From Ampelomyces quisqualis (taxonomy: Eukaryota > Ascomycota > Dothideomycetes > Pleosporales > Phaeosphaeriaceae): 64,000 bases of DNA. Each line of letters begins with the position of its first letter. Position 1 is the first letter of the stretch. The position numbers were made by a program, and so were the translations under genes. The DNA lies in the NCBI GenBank assembly GCA_018398575.1, contig JAGTXZ010000019.1, positions 2,356,001 to 2,420,000 on the forward strand. Reading direction: 5' to 3'. The notes below the pieces were generated by a model, which saw only the letters and a program-made list of their open reading frames with translations, searched no databases and was not told the DNA's origin. This document shows, one piece after another, positions 46,000-57,780 of this stretch.

Positions 46000-47700
46000 T
46001 GCTTGCAAACTAAGGCATAAATAACTAGTTTGTTTATAAGCTTTACTTTGCAAGGAGTCTATTGCATACTCTATAGCTGCTGCTTAATAGTTATTTAGTT
46101 AAGCCTAAGCTGCAGCATCTTATTTATAAAGTTATCTACTTTGTTCTTTATAGGCGCTGCACTAGGAAGAGCTTACTTGCGCTAGTTTCTAGATAGAGTG
46201 CTCTTTGTTAGCAACTAAAGAGTAGCAGGTTAGAAGTTTGTTCTTAGCTTAATTCTAGGTTTAAAGTTATTTTGTTGCAGTAGGGCCAATAGTTGTTTAG
46301 CTACTAGTTCTACTTTAAACTCTACCTCTAGTTTAAAGGCCCTTATAGCTTCTGCTAGATTTAACATACGTGCTTTCTCCTCTACCTCTAGGCGTTTTGC
46401 TAAGTAGTCTTAGATCTTTTTGTACTTAAAGTCCTTTAGGGTGTCTGTTTTTAGGCTAAATCTCTTTAGAATCTTTGTTGCGTGTTAGAGTAGCAGTCTC
46501 TTAATAAGGTAGTAGCTGCAACAGTTCTTATTAATAGTGCCTGCTTTAATACACTTTTTGCTGCAGATTTAAAAGTCTTGCAGGTAGTCTCTAATCTTTA
46601 GGTCTAATCTTATTTAGTACTAACCTAGCTAGTGTTTAAAGTACTCTACGCGCTCTTTCTGTTAACCTTTATTATTGTTTCTAAAGCGTTGTTAGAGGCT
46701 ATTGCAGAGCTCTCTCTAAGAGTAGTTGTCCTAGGCTTCTGCATACTCTTTAGACGCCTGTATAATAGTCCTCTGTCTTAGCTTACAGTAGGCAACTAGT
46801 CTGTTAATTATTATCTAGTCTGTAAAGCTATAGTACTTTAAGAAGTTCTTAAAGCGCTCTAGAAAGTCTGTAACGTTAGTTCTATTAAACAATAGTATGT
46901 TCTCTACTAGGTAAGACAGTAACTGCGTTGTGTATAATAGGAGCTGCACTTAGTTAAGAGACTCTGCTAGCATCTAAAGAGCTCTTAACATTAAGTTATC
47001 TTAGCCTGTGCTTCTGCGCCTAGAGTGCTCTTCTAATAGCTGTTTAGCCTACTCTTCTAGCGCACTACTTATATTTGCGCTAGCTTCTCTTATTAACTTA
47101 ACAAGCGTTAGTAGTAGAGCTTTCTGTCTGTTAGAGTATTTAAGGCGTTAACAACTTAATATACTGTTAAGTAGTTCTGTGTTGTCTCTGCGTTACTTTT
47201 GTAGGCTGCCTAAACAGTAGTTAGAGCTTATTTAAATAAACTAAAGAAGAGCAATAGCCTAAAAGACTAAGATTAAAGTTGCTGCTCTGTGTAAGGTTAC
47301 TAAAAAGCTAAAGGCTTAAACTTTTCTAATGTCTAATAGCGCTTCTGTTGTAAAGTCTACTAATCTCTTTCTAATTTCTTTATACTTGCTGTCTAAGCAA
47401 TTGTTAGTTTTCTCTTCCTTCTAACTACCTGTTTTAATGTCTTCCTTAGTCTGCTCTTAGTTGTTTCTGCTGTCTGTACTCTAAGACTTTTTTAGTATAC
47501 TATATACTTAGTAGAGCGTAATAACTTTGCGCTTTTGCTTAGCCTAATACAGCTTTAGCTACAGCTTGCGTCTTACCTCTTTAGCTATTGCTCTGCTTTT
47601 TAGAGTCTGCTTAATCCTCCTTCTAACTTAGTTCTAGTAGTAGCTAATTTAGGTACTTTAGATAGGCGTTGCTCTAGACCCTCTAGATAGGCGTTGCTCT
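46000..47700 (-). pseudogene. gag pseudogene of element C
   Basis: A long minus-strand frame. Near 47400-47580 it is basic and helical; a gag core follows at about 46450-46900 with NVTDFLERFKNFLKYYSF, SYYLIKRLLLQHATKIL and KRLEVEEKARML, matching the general pattern of fungal gypsy Gag. Two short Cys groups (ICSKKC and NKNCC) occur near 46540-46580 but do not form a standard CCHC knuckle. Gln codons are TAG or TAA throughout. Exact ends are uncertain. Confidence 0.7.
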
Positions 47701-47715
47701 AGATCCTACTTTCTG
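47641..47715. repeat. Short tandem duplication in element C gag leader
   Basis: The unit GATAGGCGTTGCTCTAGA occurs twice in direct order at about 47660-47705 with a spacer of a few bases (ACCCTCTA between). Small and of no clear function. Confidence 0.6.
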
Positions 47716-47931
47716 TTCCTCTAATCTTAGAGTATTAACTCTATGTCCTTAGAATAGATACTAATTATATTCTAGAGAGAACTGTAGCAGCTTACTAAAC
47801 ACTTATTAGACTGTTAAGTTCCTGCAATTCCTAAGTTACAAGAACTACAGAAGAGCGTAGGTGTATGCGCAAGTGCGCAGCCTCCTAAGGCCTAGGCTAA
47901 TAGGAATTTAGAGTTGTAATTAGTTGCTATA

Positions 47932-48117
47932 TGTAGTAGAGCGTTATTTACCTCTAAGGCCTATTAGATTTAATATAGAATTAAATATATTATTATTAGG
48001 TGTGTCTGTTATTTGTTGTTCTCCCCTCTAATAGCCCTTTAGCTATTGTATCTTGTCTATGCCCTTAGCTGTGCTCTAAGCGTCCTTTAGACTTACTTCC
48101 TATGTTACTTTACTACA
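47932..48117 (-). repeat. 5' LTR of element C
   Basis: 186-bp partner of 6720-6905. The outer flank begins ACTG (48118-48121), matching the bases before 6720. The minus strand just inside it (TATAGCAACTAATTAC) is where the tRNA primer site should be, not identified. Confidence 0.88.
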
Positions 48118-48690
48118 ACTGTAGAATAAATAAGTTACTGCGCGTTTAGAATATATATAGTAGAACTCAAACACCTAAAAAGGTAAGTATACCTGCAAGT
48201 AGACACGTATAAGGTTTAAATGTATAAAAAAAATAGACTAGTAGCTCTAGCAGCCTAATATACAACCTGTACTAAGGTAGCTAGGCTTAGTATAGATAGA
48301 AGCAGGTAGAATAGTGTACTATATATACTATAGGTAAGACTAGTAACAGGCATAGGTAATTACTTAATAGTAAGAAATAATAAGTATAATTTATATACAG
48401 TGTTAACTAATGTTCTAAGTAGCTAGTATATTTAATCTTTTTTAGTTTTAAAATGCCTGCAGATCTAATTTATATTCTTTCTCTAGCACAGTATAGAACA
48501 GTTGTCTACTAGAAACTACTGTTCTAACTTGCTCTAATATACAAATACAACAAGAGCTAAATAGTAACAAAGACTGTTAACAAACTGCTATATATTAAAC
48601 GCATCTACGTGCTACTTACTCTTAAACTATTAGCGCTAATAGAGCATATAATAGCCTTACTAGCTAGCTACTTTCTGCCTCTTACTATAT
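48118..48690. other. Unassigned AT-rich DNA right of element C
   Basis: No frame or family motif found on either strand. Before C inserted this was contiguous with 6719. Strong TpA bias. Confidence 0.45.
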
Positions 48691-48694
48691 ATAC

Positions 48695-49005
48695 GTTTTC
48701 TTAACCTTAAAACTAGAGATAAATTTACTTATATGTCTTTAGTCTTAAAGTTAAAGTAACAGTCTTTTGTTAAAACATATATAGAACCTAGTGTTATTTT
48801 TATCTATTATACACTTGCGCCTTCTTATACTTCTCTAACTTTAAAACTAGAAATAAATTTACTTATATATCTCTAGTCTTAGAGTTAAGGTAACAGTCTT
48901 TTGTTAAAACATACACAAAACCTAGTGTTATTTTTATCTATTATACACTTGCGCCTCTTTATACTTTCTTAACCTTAAAACTAAAGATAAATTTACCTAT
49001 ATACC
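48695..49005. repeat. Tandem repeat, period about 134 bp
   Basis: Units start at about 48701, 48835 and 48969 (TTAACCTTAAAACTA and variants), giving two full copies and a partial third. Copies differ mainly by C/T changes. No coding content. Confidence 0.85.
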
Positions 49006-49289
49006 TATATATACAGCTACTTCTTAATATATAACTTATACTTCTAATTTAATATTACTGTCTTTGTATATATATTTCTTATAAGTCTAAGAAACTTAAT
49101 CCTTTATTATATTTTTATTTTTACAAAACTAAAACTATACCTATTACGTCTATATGTTTATATAGTTTAAAAATCTAGAACTAAGCTTTACTATGTTGTT
49201 AGCACTACACCTGCGCTACTTCTTAGCCTACTAGTATAGAAGCAAATTTATGTTCTAAATAGACTCTTTAGTAGCTGTTTAGATATTGT
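49006..49289. other. Unassigned spacer
   Basis: AT-rich, no recognisable feature. It contains runs of TATATA but no terminal repeats. Confidence 0.4.
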
Positions 49290-49620
49290 AGCTTAACTAA
49301 GATACCTTATAACATATTTAACAACAAGAATCTCTATAACAACAGCTACAATAGTATTCTAATACGCATATTAATAACTTAGCCTAACTTAAGAGCGCTG
49401 TTGTTACAACAACTTTGTTATGTTCTGCAACACTATTACTTAACTAAGATACCTTATAGCATGTTTAAAAGCAAGAATCTTTACAATAATAGCTATAATA
49501 GCATTCTAGTGCGTATATTAATAACTTAGCCTAACTTAAGAGCGCTGTTATTGCAATAACTTTGTTATATCCTGTAATACATATTAATAACTTAGCCTAA
49601 CTTAAGAACGCAATTCTTAT
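49290..49620. repeat. Tandem repeat, period about 147 bp
   Basis: CTTAACTAAGATACCTTATA begins at 49292 and again at 49439, and a third partial unit (ATATTAATAACTTAGCCTAA) follows near 49577. Each unit contains a TTAAGAGCGCTGTT(G/A)TT segment. Copies differ by RIP-type changes. Confidence 0.85.
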
Positions 49621-50199
49621 GCTGTTAGGTAACTAGAAGATATTAGAGATATAACTATAATTTATATGCTTTTGTCTATATATTGTTACAGGCAAAAATT
49701 AAGGATAACGTAGAGTTATAGTTATTTATTAGGATATCTCTATCCTAGTACTCTTATTAGGCTCTTTAATAGTAAAGCCTACCTAAGCAGCTATAACCTC
49801 TCTTATACTATATATAATGCATTTCTGTTAGACTCTACAAGTAGTAATCTAATGTCTAGATATTAAGATATTCTAACTATAACTTATATAACATTAAGTC
49901 TCTTATTGTTACTAAGCTTTATTACAGCTTTAAGAACTTTTATTAACGCAAAGAAGTTACGCGCATTAAACTTATCTATACTAAGATACTGCTAGCTAGT
50001 AACAAAAAGAATACCTACTACGCTAGTAGGTATAACTAAGACTTTAAAGGACACCTATATAAATTAAAACAATAGGCTTGTATTTGTTTGTCTTAGAAAC
50101 GCTTAGCAGAGAAGAATATATATAAGAGGTAACGCGTAATACTTTATAAATCTTGTGTATAGTATATAAGGCAGTAAATACTTTAAACGTATTAATCTC
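49621..50199. other. Unassigned segment between tandem arrays
   Basis: AT-rich. A plus-strand stretch near 49900-50110 has somewhat fewer stops but no motif I can name. Confidence 0.4.
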
Positions 50200-50485
50200 T
50201 ACAATTAGGCTCTTTTAATAACTAGCAGCTATAGTTACGTTGCACTGTTAGCAACTGTTATTTACTAGAGAATACTGCTAGTACTATACGTAACCTACTA
50301 CTGCAGTAGGCTTTTTTAACTACTAGTAGCTACAGTTACGTTGCACTGTTAGTAACTGTTGTCTACTAGAGAATACTACTAGTGCTGCATGTAACCTACT
50401 ACTACAGTAGGCTCTTTTAATAACTAGCAGCTACAGTTACGTTGTACTATCTATAACTGTTGTTTACTAGAGAGTACTATTAGCG
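50200..50485. repeat. Tandem repeat, period about 101 bp
   Basis: GGCTCTTTTAA (or GGCTTTTTTAA) starts units at 50208, 50309 and 50410; the third is incomplete. Each unit includes TAGCTACAGTTACGTTG and ends in a palindromic CTACTGCAGTAG-like sequence. Confidence 0.87.
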
Positions 50486-50899
50486 TTAATTGCAAGCTAT
50501 CTACTGCAATAGGTACTTAGAGTAACTAATTAGTGCTACAATAATACTAGCATAGGTTTAAGGCTAAGTTTAGATTTTATTTTATATTAAATGCTATAAG
50601 TAGCTACTAGAGTATTAGTATACGCAAGTGTATTGTCTTTACTATATTAGATAGTAGATTGCTTATTATAAATATATCTAGTTTCTACTATTATTCTACT
50701 ACTACAACATTAAGCCTATATTACCTAGTTTATAGATAGGTTAAGGTCTAACGCCTAACTAGTAATATAGTTATACCTAGACTATTACAGAACGTGTTAA
50801 TGTTTGCAAACATAAGGTATTATTTCTATATTTAACACTATAACAACTTACTATATAAGCTACTAGAGCCTTTTGCTGCTATATGCAACTAAATAATAT

Positions 50900-52290
50900 A
50901 ACTAATATTCTTCTAATAACGCAAGAACACTTAGACAGTAACAAAACTAAATACACTAGCTATAACTATGCGCACAATAGGCGTCTGCAATAAAAAACCC
51001 TTAAGGCAGCTCTAAATAACTAGTATATAGAGTTGCAGGCAGCCTGCGTTAATATTACTAACAATATAATTTGCAAAACTGCACGTTAACTTTAGTAACA
51101 GCTGCCTAAATACAATAGCTGCAAAATACTAGAGTTTAATAACAGATAGCTTACTATATATAAATAATAACACAGTGTACATTTATATAAATAGTTTGCA
51201 AAAACAGTAAGTAACTATAGTAGTATAATAGTTAAGAATACTAAGCTTACAATAGAAAAGATTTGCAATATAGTAAGTAGATACGCGCCTAAGAATTTAT
51301 ACAATATAGATAAGGCTAGTATATACTAGAAACACTTACTCTAATACACATTAGTAGACAATTTAGAAGCTAGACCTAGACTAGATAGAGAGTATATAAC
51401 TAGTGTGCTGTGCATAAATACAGATAGCTTAGACTAAGTGCTTCTATAGTTTATAGGATTCTTAAACTACACAACTTGTATAGACAGTAAGAAGAACCTA
51501 AATATCTATAGTTTTAGTTATGTCTATTAGGACAATAATTCTACCTAAATAGACACTAATATTATGCTAGAATAGCTAAAATAGTTTAATAACTATATAA
51601 ACAGACAAGTATTGTTGCTAATTAATAGGTTCCTACCTTATAAACACGTAGTAGCTAAGCTTTAGATAAGCTACTAATTGCTGCAGAACGTTTAGTATGT
51701 ATAGTATTAATATACTGCAGGCTTATTGTAGTAATAAAGGTTATAATGCTTACTAATACAACAGAGTTATATTCCTGCCTGCAGGTAGCATAATATTATA
51801 CTAACTAATAGACTAAGGCATTACCTGCGTATAGAAGGCTAAAGTCTGCGCCTATTTCTTATACTTTATAGTAGAGAAAAGCATAATAGGCAAATATTCT
51901 ACTAAGATAATAGATGTTATCTACGCTATTTACTAGAGATATTACGCGTAGTATAACAAGATAAGAGCTAAGACTATATATAGTAGCTAGCAGATCTTAA
52001 TATATCTAAATATATACTACAGCCTATAGCTATATATAGCTAACTTCTAAAAGACCTACTATAAGCTTAATAATTTAGTTAACTAGCTTAAAGATATGCG
52101 CGTTGTTAACAGTATAGATATTAAAAGCTTTATTAAGTTACTTAAAGAGCGCAATCTTAACTACAAAGATTTAGCCTACCTCTTAGACTATATTGTTGTA
52201 ATATATAGCTTAAATAAGACAAAAGAGAACTATAAAGTACTGTTACTCTTTAGACTATTACACTACAAAGCAACAGACATAATAGATTAA
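50900..52290 (+). pseudogene. Tigger/pogo-type (CENP-B-like) transposase pseudogene
   Basis: A plus-strand frame of a Tc1/mariner-superfamily DDE transposase of the pogo group. Order: a helix-turn-helix-like N-terminal part; LEFNNRQLTIYKQQHSV near 51130-51175; YNIDKASIYQKHLLQYTL near 51300-51350, where relatives have the first catalytic Asp in an MDE motif (Asp kept, Glu now Lys); REYITSVLCINTD near 51390-51425; LLLINRF near 51610, where the second Asp reads Asn; then the C-terminal part ending with the open stretch 52096-52290 (NSIDIKSFIKLLKERN, DLAYLLDYIVVIY). Most stops are TAG/TAA at Gln or Trp positions. Terminal repeats were not found, so the element limits are unknown. Confidence 0.8.
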
Positions 52291-53440
52291 CTATAGGTGT
52301 ATATAGGTTAGTAAAAGTTTACTATAAACAATAGGTAATATATTAACAAGCTAGAAGCACTGTAACAGGCAACTATAAAATAGATAGCTATAGAGCTATA
52401 AGATAGACGCCAAAAAGATATACGTAACTAGGTAGTAAGACTGCGCTAATATAAATACAAGAATGCTATATACCTAAAATAAGACAACGCTAGGCTGTTT
52501 GTAAGCGTAAAAACTAAGAGTAATGTTATAGTATAGTTATAGTTAAAAAAGCGTAACAATACTATACTTAACTAGAACAAGAATAGCTATTGCACAAATT
52601 ATTCTATAGAGCCTGCAATCTCTAGTATTTTAGCTAGCGTATTAACTAAAATAACTAGATAACATTAGCCTAGCAAATACTAGAACTAAAGAATAATTAC
52701 CTAGCACTAACTATATTCAGCTAAAGACTAGATTAATAATCTAAAGCAGTAGTACATAATCTATGCAACTAAAAGAGTAGGGTTATTAAGAAATTATGCA
52801 CGTATAGTAATATCTAAGTAGGACAGCAGCGTAGGAAGTTAAGCACTCTAGTATACTAGCACTAAGTAGAGACACTACACTATAAGATATGTTAACAAAA
52901 AACAAGGCTATTATATAAAAATATAAGACAATAAACAATAATAGTATTCTTTGTAAAATACTATATACTGTATAATTTGTAACATTAGTTGCTAATGCTA
53001 AGAGAGAACACCTAAATAAAGGAATACTACTATATTAACAGTAAACTTAGCGTTAAAAAGAGGAAACTAATCTCTTTACAAACAAATCTATAGAACGTAG
53101 GGTAGAATTATTTAGTTAAAAACACAAACATCTTAAACTAACGTTAAAATATATAACAGAAGTAGGCTGCTATATACTTTCTTGCTAGCTGTAAGCTGTG
53201 TATACTGTAGAGATCTGTTAACTACTGTTTACGCTAATAGCATACAGTCTAGGGCGTTAGATACACTAATAGATAATATAGAATTATAATAAAACAACAT
53301 AGTGCAAAGAAATAAAAGGCAACAGACAGCTTTCCTTGCTAATAAGACTATAGACGCATAAAAAACTTCTTTATAATTCTATGTAAACTACTAGACGCTA
53401 GTATACAACTTAAATATTCTAACGCAGCCTTATTACGTAA
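52291..53440. other. Unassigned AT-rich segment right of the pogo transposase
   Basis: May include the pogo element 3' end. A plus-strand stretch at 52430-52830 has few stops in one frame (LFVSVKTKSNVIVQL) but is not recognised. Confidence 0.4.
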
Positions 53441-53442
53441 CC

Positions 53443-53784
53443 TGTCTACTATAATAGTACTAGTAGATTTAGCTAAGTTTGCTTACTAGACTAAAGAGAG
53501 TGCTACTAACATAATATATAAGAAGTAAGTTGCTTATATTATAATGCAAAAATATAGAAGGTAAGAATTTTACTTAGTGCTATATAGTGTTCTATAGTAC
53601 TATATAGTAGACTTGTCTACTGCAATAGTACTAGTAGGTTTAGCTAAGTTTACCTACTAGACTAAAGAGAGTACTACTAATATAATATACAAGAGGTAAG
53701 TTACCTACACTATAATACAAAAACTTAGAAGGTAAGAATTTTACTTAGTACTATATAGTATTCTACAGTACTATATAGTGCTGC
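53443..53784. repeat. Tandem repeat, period about 171 bp (two copies)
   Basis: TGTCTACTATAATAGTACTAG at 53443 and TGTCTACTGCAATAGTACTAG at 53614 start two nearly complete copies. Each ends in a run of CTATATAGTGTTCTATAGTACTATATAG-like inverted motifs. Differences are mainly C/T or G/A. Confidence 0.88.
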
Positions 53785-54289
53785 ACTAAGAATAACATGC
53801 AGTAAAAAGCGCTCTTCTAGAATATACTTTTACTTACTTAAAAGATATAACATAATGCGTTAGCGCTAGGTAAGAGGCTATATAATACTAGGACAAAACC
53901 CTACTTACTTTTACTTACACCTATAATTTAACCTACTACTATAACTATATAATACTGTGTTACTACTATAAATATACTATAACTATATAATAATAACAAT
54001 GGTGCTGCAACGCAAATATACGTAATTTTCTATATTATATTTACTACACTACGCTATACATTACAATACTGTTACAAGTAAGCATATAATATAAGTACAC
54101 TTACACACGCTAACTAAGCTATAGCTATTCTACTATTCTTATACCTACCTGTACTGTTCTTAACTGTTACGCGTAATATATTGTATAATACGTGCGTTAT
54201 AAAATTATAATAATAAGTATAAGTAGTAGCTACCTTAATTAAATAAATAGTATATAAGTAATGTAAAGACAATAACTACTAATAACGTA
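53785..54289. other. Unassigned AT-rich segment, possible copia 5' region
   Basis: Should contain the 5' LTR or leader of the copia element, but with the 3' LTR outside the window no LTR can be defined. Confidence 0.35.
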
Positions 54290-54299
54290 TTACAGGCAA

Positions 54300-56200
54300 T
54301 TGTAAAAATAGGCTATAATATTAATATAGTAGACTAGCGTATATAGGTTAAAAAGATAACAGATTTTATCTAGTATAAGAATATATATAACAAGATTAAA
54401 CAGGCATACCTGTAAGCTAACTACCTAAAAGCAATGCACAGCCTAATAACAAATAAATAGCTTAAGTATACTATATGCCCTAGACTAACTAATAGTAGTA
54501 TACTAAAGGAATTCTATAAGGTAATAGCTAGCGCTGTATAAAAGAAGATAATCTTAGAAATTTAAGACTATAGTAATAAAGTTAAAGCTAAACACATAGA
54601 AAGATAGCTAACACTTGCAAACTTAGAACTAGAACGCATATAGTTAGCATTAGTAGTCTTAAGTTCTTCTGCTGCTTTAGTAACCTAGCTAATAGGCCTT
54701 ACTATAATAATAACTAAACTGTTACTTAACAACGTTAATATCTATATTATAGACAGCGTACATTGTTAAACTACCTAGACCTTCCTGCTTTTAAGGCTAA
54801 TAACAGCTGCACGTTAACAGTAGCTTAAAGATAGTAACTTTAAGATAAAGCTATAACATCTTAAATACAGTGCACTTGTTAAATACCTATTATAACTAAA
54901 ATTTATAAACTAGTATATAGTTAGGACTTTAAAGATATTTAACACGTTAGCGCTACGCCTAATTACTAATAACAATAATCTAGCTATAACTATTAACTTA
55001 CACATTAAGATAAGAAGCCTTAAGGGCATTGCAATTAAATGCCAGACTCTAGTATAAGATAAAGTTAAGCCTAGTAGTAATACAACCCAGAATAGTATAC
55101 AAATAATAATAGTTAACTACATAATATAGTGTACTTTACTTTAGGCAGCAACAGCAATATTATAAACCTAGTAAGTGCTACTAGAGACAAGAGGTAAAGG
55201 CGCTTCTGCTTAGAGCTTAATAATAACACTAAAGATAATAACTATAAATAATAAAAGATAACAAGAGCGCTAGTAGACCTAGCTTACAAACTATTAACAG
55301 GACCTAAAGCAAATAGTAGCAAACGCTTTAATAGACAAAGTAGAGGCAAGAAGAAGAAAGATAACAGCCTAAACATACGTATTAAGACTCTAACTACTAA
55401 AATTAAGTGCCTAGAAGAGCAGAATAACAGTACTATAAAGAAAGTAGAAAGAAGCAGAGACAAAGATGCTGCGTAAACATAAAACAACGCAATATCTACG
55501 CTAATTACTATACTTAGACAGAAACGTAAGAGTACTATAAGAAAACAATAGAGGTTACTAAAGAAAGATACTTACTCTAGCAGTAAAGAAGAATAAAAAG
55601 AGTATAATAAAGGTAACAGAGATAAGAATAAAGAGCTCTAGTTAGCAAAACAACTTGCGTTAAAAGAAAGGCTATAGCTCTAAGCCCTACTAAACGCAAG
55701 GTAAGTGCACTATAAAGAGCCTATAACTACAATATACGCAACTAATACGTAAGACAAGACAGCAGATAAACTGTAAGCTTAAATTAAAGTAGCAATAGAA
55801 CACTACTAAGAGAATAAATAGTAGAAAGCAGCTAACTTCTTTAGATCTCTACTAGAAGACTTTAAGAATAACGCGCCTATAATACTACATTTATTATAAA
55901 GACTAACAGTCTTATTTATAGTATACTAACTAATAGAAGCCTATATACTTTACAAAAAAGAGCTATCTTTAGATAATAGTAGTATATTTAAGAATATAAT
56001 AAGTATAAAGAAAATAAGATTAGCTATACTTATAATAATTATAGGGCATGCGCACTTTAAGAACTAGACTAAAGTACAAAAGAACTAATTAAAGAATAAA
56101 ACTAGTTAACATAAAGCTAAAGACAACAGTTAAGAATAGTACTCTATAACTAACTAACAAACATTTCTATATATATGTAAAAAAAACCCTTTAATGCTAA
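54300..56200 (+). pseudogene. Coding-like region upstream of copia integrase (gag/protease region, unconfirmed)
   Basis: One plus-strand frame from about 54300 to 55130 has only RIP-type stops and reads SSILKEFYKVIASAVQKKI near 54495-54550, LALVVLSSSAALVTQLIG near 54645-54695 and LRLITNNNNLAITINLHIKI near 54955-55010. From about 55180 to 55700 a basic, Arg/Lys/Gln-rich part follows. No zinc knuckle or protease triad was found. Position suggests copia Gag, but it could belong to a separate element. A minus-strand 67-codon stretch at 55284-55487 is a shadow. Confidence 0.45.
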
Positions 56201-56339
56201 AAGAGCTATAGTTAGCAGCATCTATAGTAAGCAGATAGAGCTGCGTACTAGCTGTATAGAAGGCTAAAATTATTACTATAGGCCTTTGCAAATCTAAATA
56301 GTTATAAAGAATAGTCCTTAATTATTAAAGAAGACTACT

Positions 56340-57010
56340 TAGGCAAGCTTTTTAACTACAACTTTTACAATAAGACGTTAATTAAGATTATAAGAGTAAT
56401 TTACTAATTTACAGCCTAGGTTAAGAACAAATTTAATCTAAAAATTGTAAAAATCTATTAAAATAATAACACTGTAACTCTGCCTTAGAGAGGGCGTTTG
56501 TAGTATAAGAAGTAGGCAGATTAAAAGAAGATTAAAATACTACGTCTACTACTATACATGTATTAGCTAAATAGATTAGCTAAGTAGGCAGGTTAGAAGC
56601 TAATTACAAAATTAATTAAGATGCGCACAAGTACAAATCTTCTAACTAAGCTTTAGCTATATATTATAGATGCAGCTGCCTACTTACACAGTATAAGCCT
56701 ATTAAAAATCTATAGTTTTTAATCTCTAAATAAGGTCCTGCACACCTAGTTTAGGCAATATTTTTAATAGTACAAGCTAGTAATTACTAGGCACAGGACT
56801 GCTAACTTACGCCTAAATTAGAGTAGTATTTATACTTATAGCTGTAGAGCGTATCCTCTTAATTGCGACTAAGCAGCAGGCAGAAATAAGCAAGAGTTTA
56901 AAGTTAACCCTTGCAGCTATATTAGATATCTAGTAGGCTATTAAGCTTTTAATATCTATTATATATAAGTTCTATTAATTAATTAAGTAATTGTATTAAG
57001 GGACGTTACC
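56340..57010 (+). pseudogene. Integrase of the copia element
   Basis: The core includes VKIYQNNNTVTLP near 56450 (the conserved Asp before Asn is altered), YKKQADQKKIKI near 56500-56535, NRLAKQAGQ near 56570-56597 (family Glu now Lys), KMRTSTNLLTKL near 56620, and AAAYLHSISLLKIYSF near 56670-56720. The C-terminal part, YSCRAYPLN near 56840, AAGRNKQEFKVNP near 56875-56910, YLVGY near 56930 and VIVLRDVTFNKSTFY near 56987-57030, is the hallmark segment of fungal copia integrases. Catalytic residues are lost. Confidence 0.83.
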
Positions 57011-57780
57011 TTTAATAAATCTACATTCTACCCTAGCAACTAAGAAGATAAGATGCCTAAGAAGTAAGTACTTAAGATTGTAGATATTCTATACGTTAGT
57101 AAACTTAATAATTCTAAGCAGAATATTAACTTGCTTATTCTACAGGATTAACTAAGCTAGAAAATTACTAAGGTTACTAAGCAACAGCTTGGGGGTAAGC
57201 ATCTAATTCTAAGAATTACAGAGACTAGCTAATCTTATAATTATAAAGAAAAGAAGGCAGAAGCTAAGAGAAATACTAGTAAGGCTAGTAAGCATTTAGG
57301 AATCCTTTTAGACTAAAGTAAATATACTAGGCTTGTTACACTAGAAGCAACTCTAGAACTAGATTAGTTATCTAGTATTTAGCTTATTAAGCGCGTAGGA
57401 TCTAATAGCTAAGGACTATTGCTAGGTCCTAAAAGAGCTAGCCTATTAGTATCTAGGGATTAGATAGGTTCCTAACAAGATAGGCAGTTAGCCTTTTCCT
57501 CCCCTGCTACTTAACCTAAGAGTAGTAACTCTAGAGCCCTAGATAAAGCAGGATTAGTAAATTCTTTTACACAATTAAGTTATTAACTGTAAGAAGTAGC
57601 TCTTAAGATTAATAAACTACTAAGTTAATATATGCTGCTTTACTGCAAGAAGAATTACAATAATTAGATAAGAGGTAAGAGTATTAATATATTAATTGCA
57701 GATCTATTTATAGATTACTAGAAAAACAATTTTAAGAACACTTTTCTACTAGGCCTTATAGAAGCTTAAACTAAGCGCTT
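57011..57780 (+). pseudogene. Copia pol linker between integrase and RT
   Basis: A plus-strand frame with RIP stops, Ser/Lys/Gln-rich (YKEKKAEAKRNTSKASK near 57240-57290; LLLGPKRASLLVSRD near 57420-57460). Low-complexity linkers of this type usually separate integrase from RT in copia Pol. Confidence 0.6.

Larger units (their letters stand above)
6720..48117 (-). mobile_element. Ty3/gypsy element C, about 12.5 kb, split by nested insertions
   Basis: A minus-strand retrotransposon bounded by 186-bp direct LTRs (6720-6905 and 47932-48117). The host bases ACTG occur on both outer flanks (6716-6719 and 48118-48121); the duplication reads as 5 bp, ACTGT, if the LTR is taken to start one base later. 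Reading the minus strand from the right: gag, protease, reverse transcriptase, then hAT2 (14494-42562), an 88-bp piece of pol, a MITE (13558-14403), RNase H and integrase, about 4.4 kb of extra sequence, and the 3' LTR. Without the insertions C is about 12,470 bp, long for a fungal gypsy element. The order PR-RT-RH-IN defines it as Ty3/gypsy. Confidence 0.87.

Noticed and set aside
48695..53784. CRISPR-like array
   Set aside because: Units are long, directly adjacent and without unique spacers; the genome is clearly fungal.
55284..55487. 67-codon hydrophobic minus-strand frame
   Set aside because: Antisense of an Arg/Lys-rich plus-strand frame in the copia upstream region; complements of basic stretches look hydrophobic.
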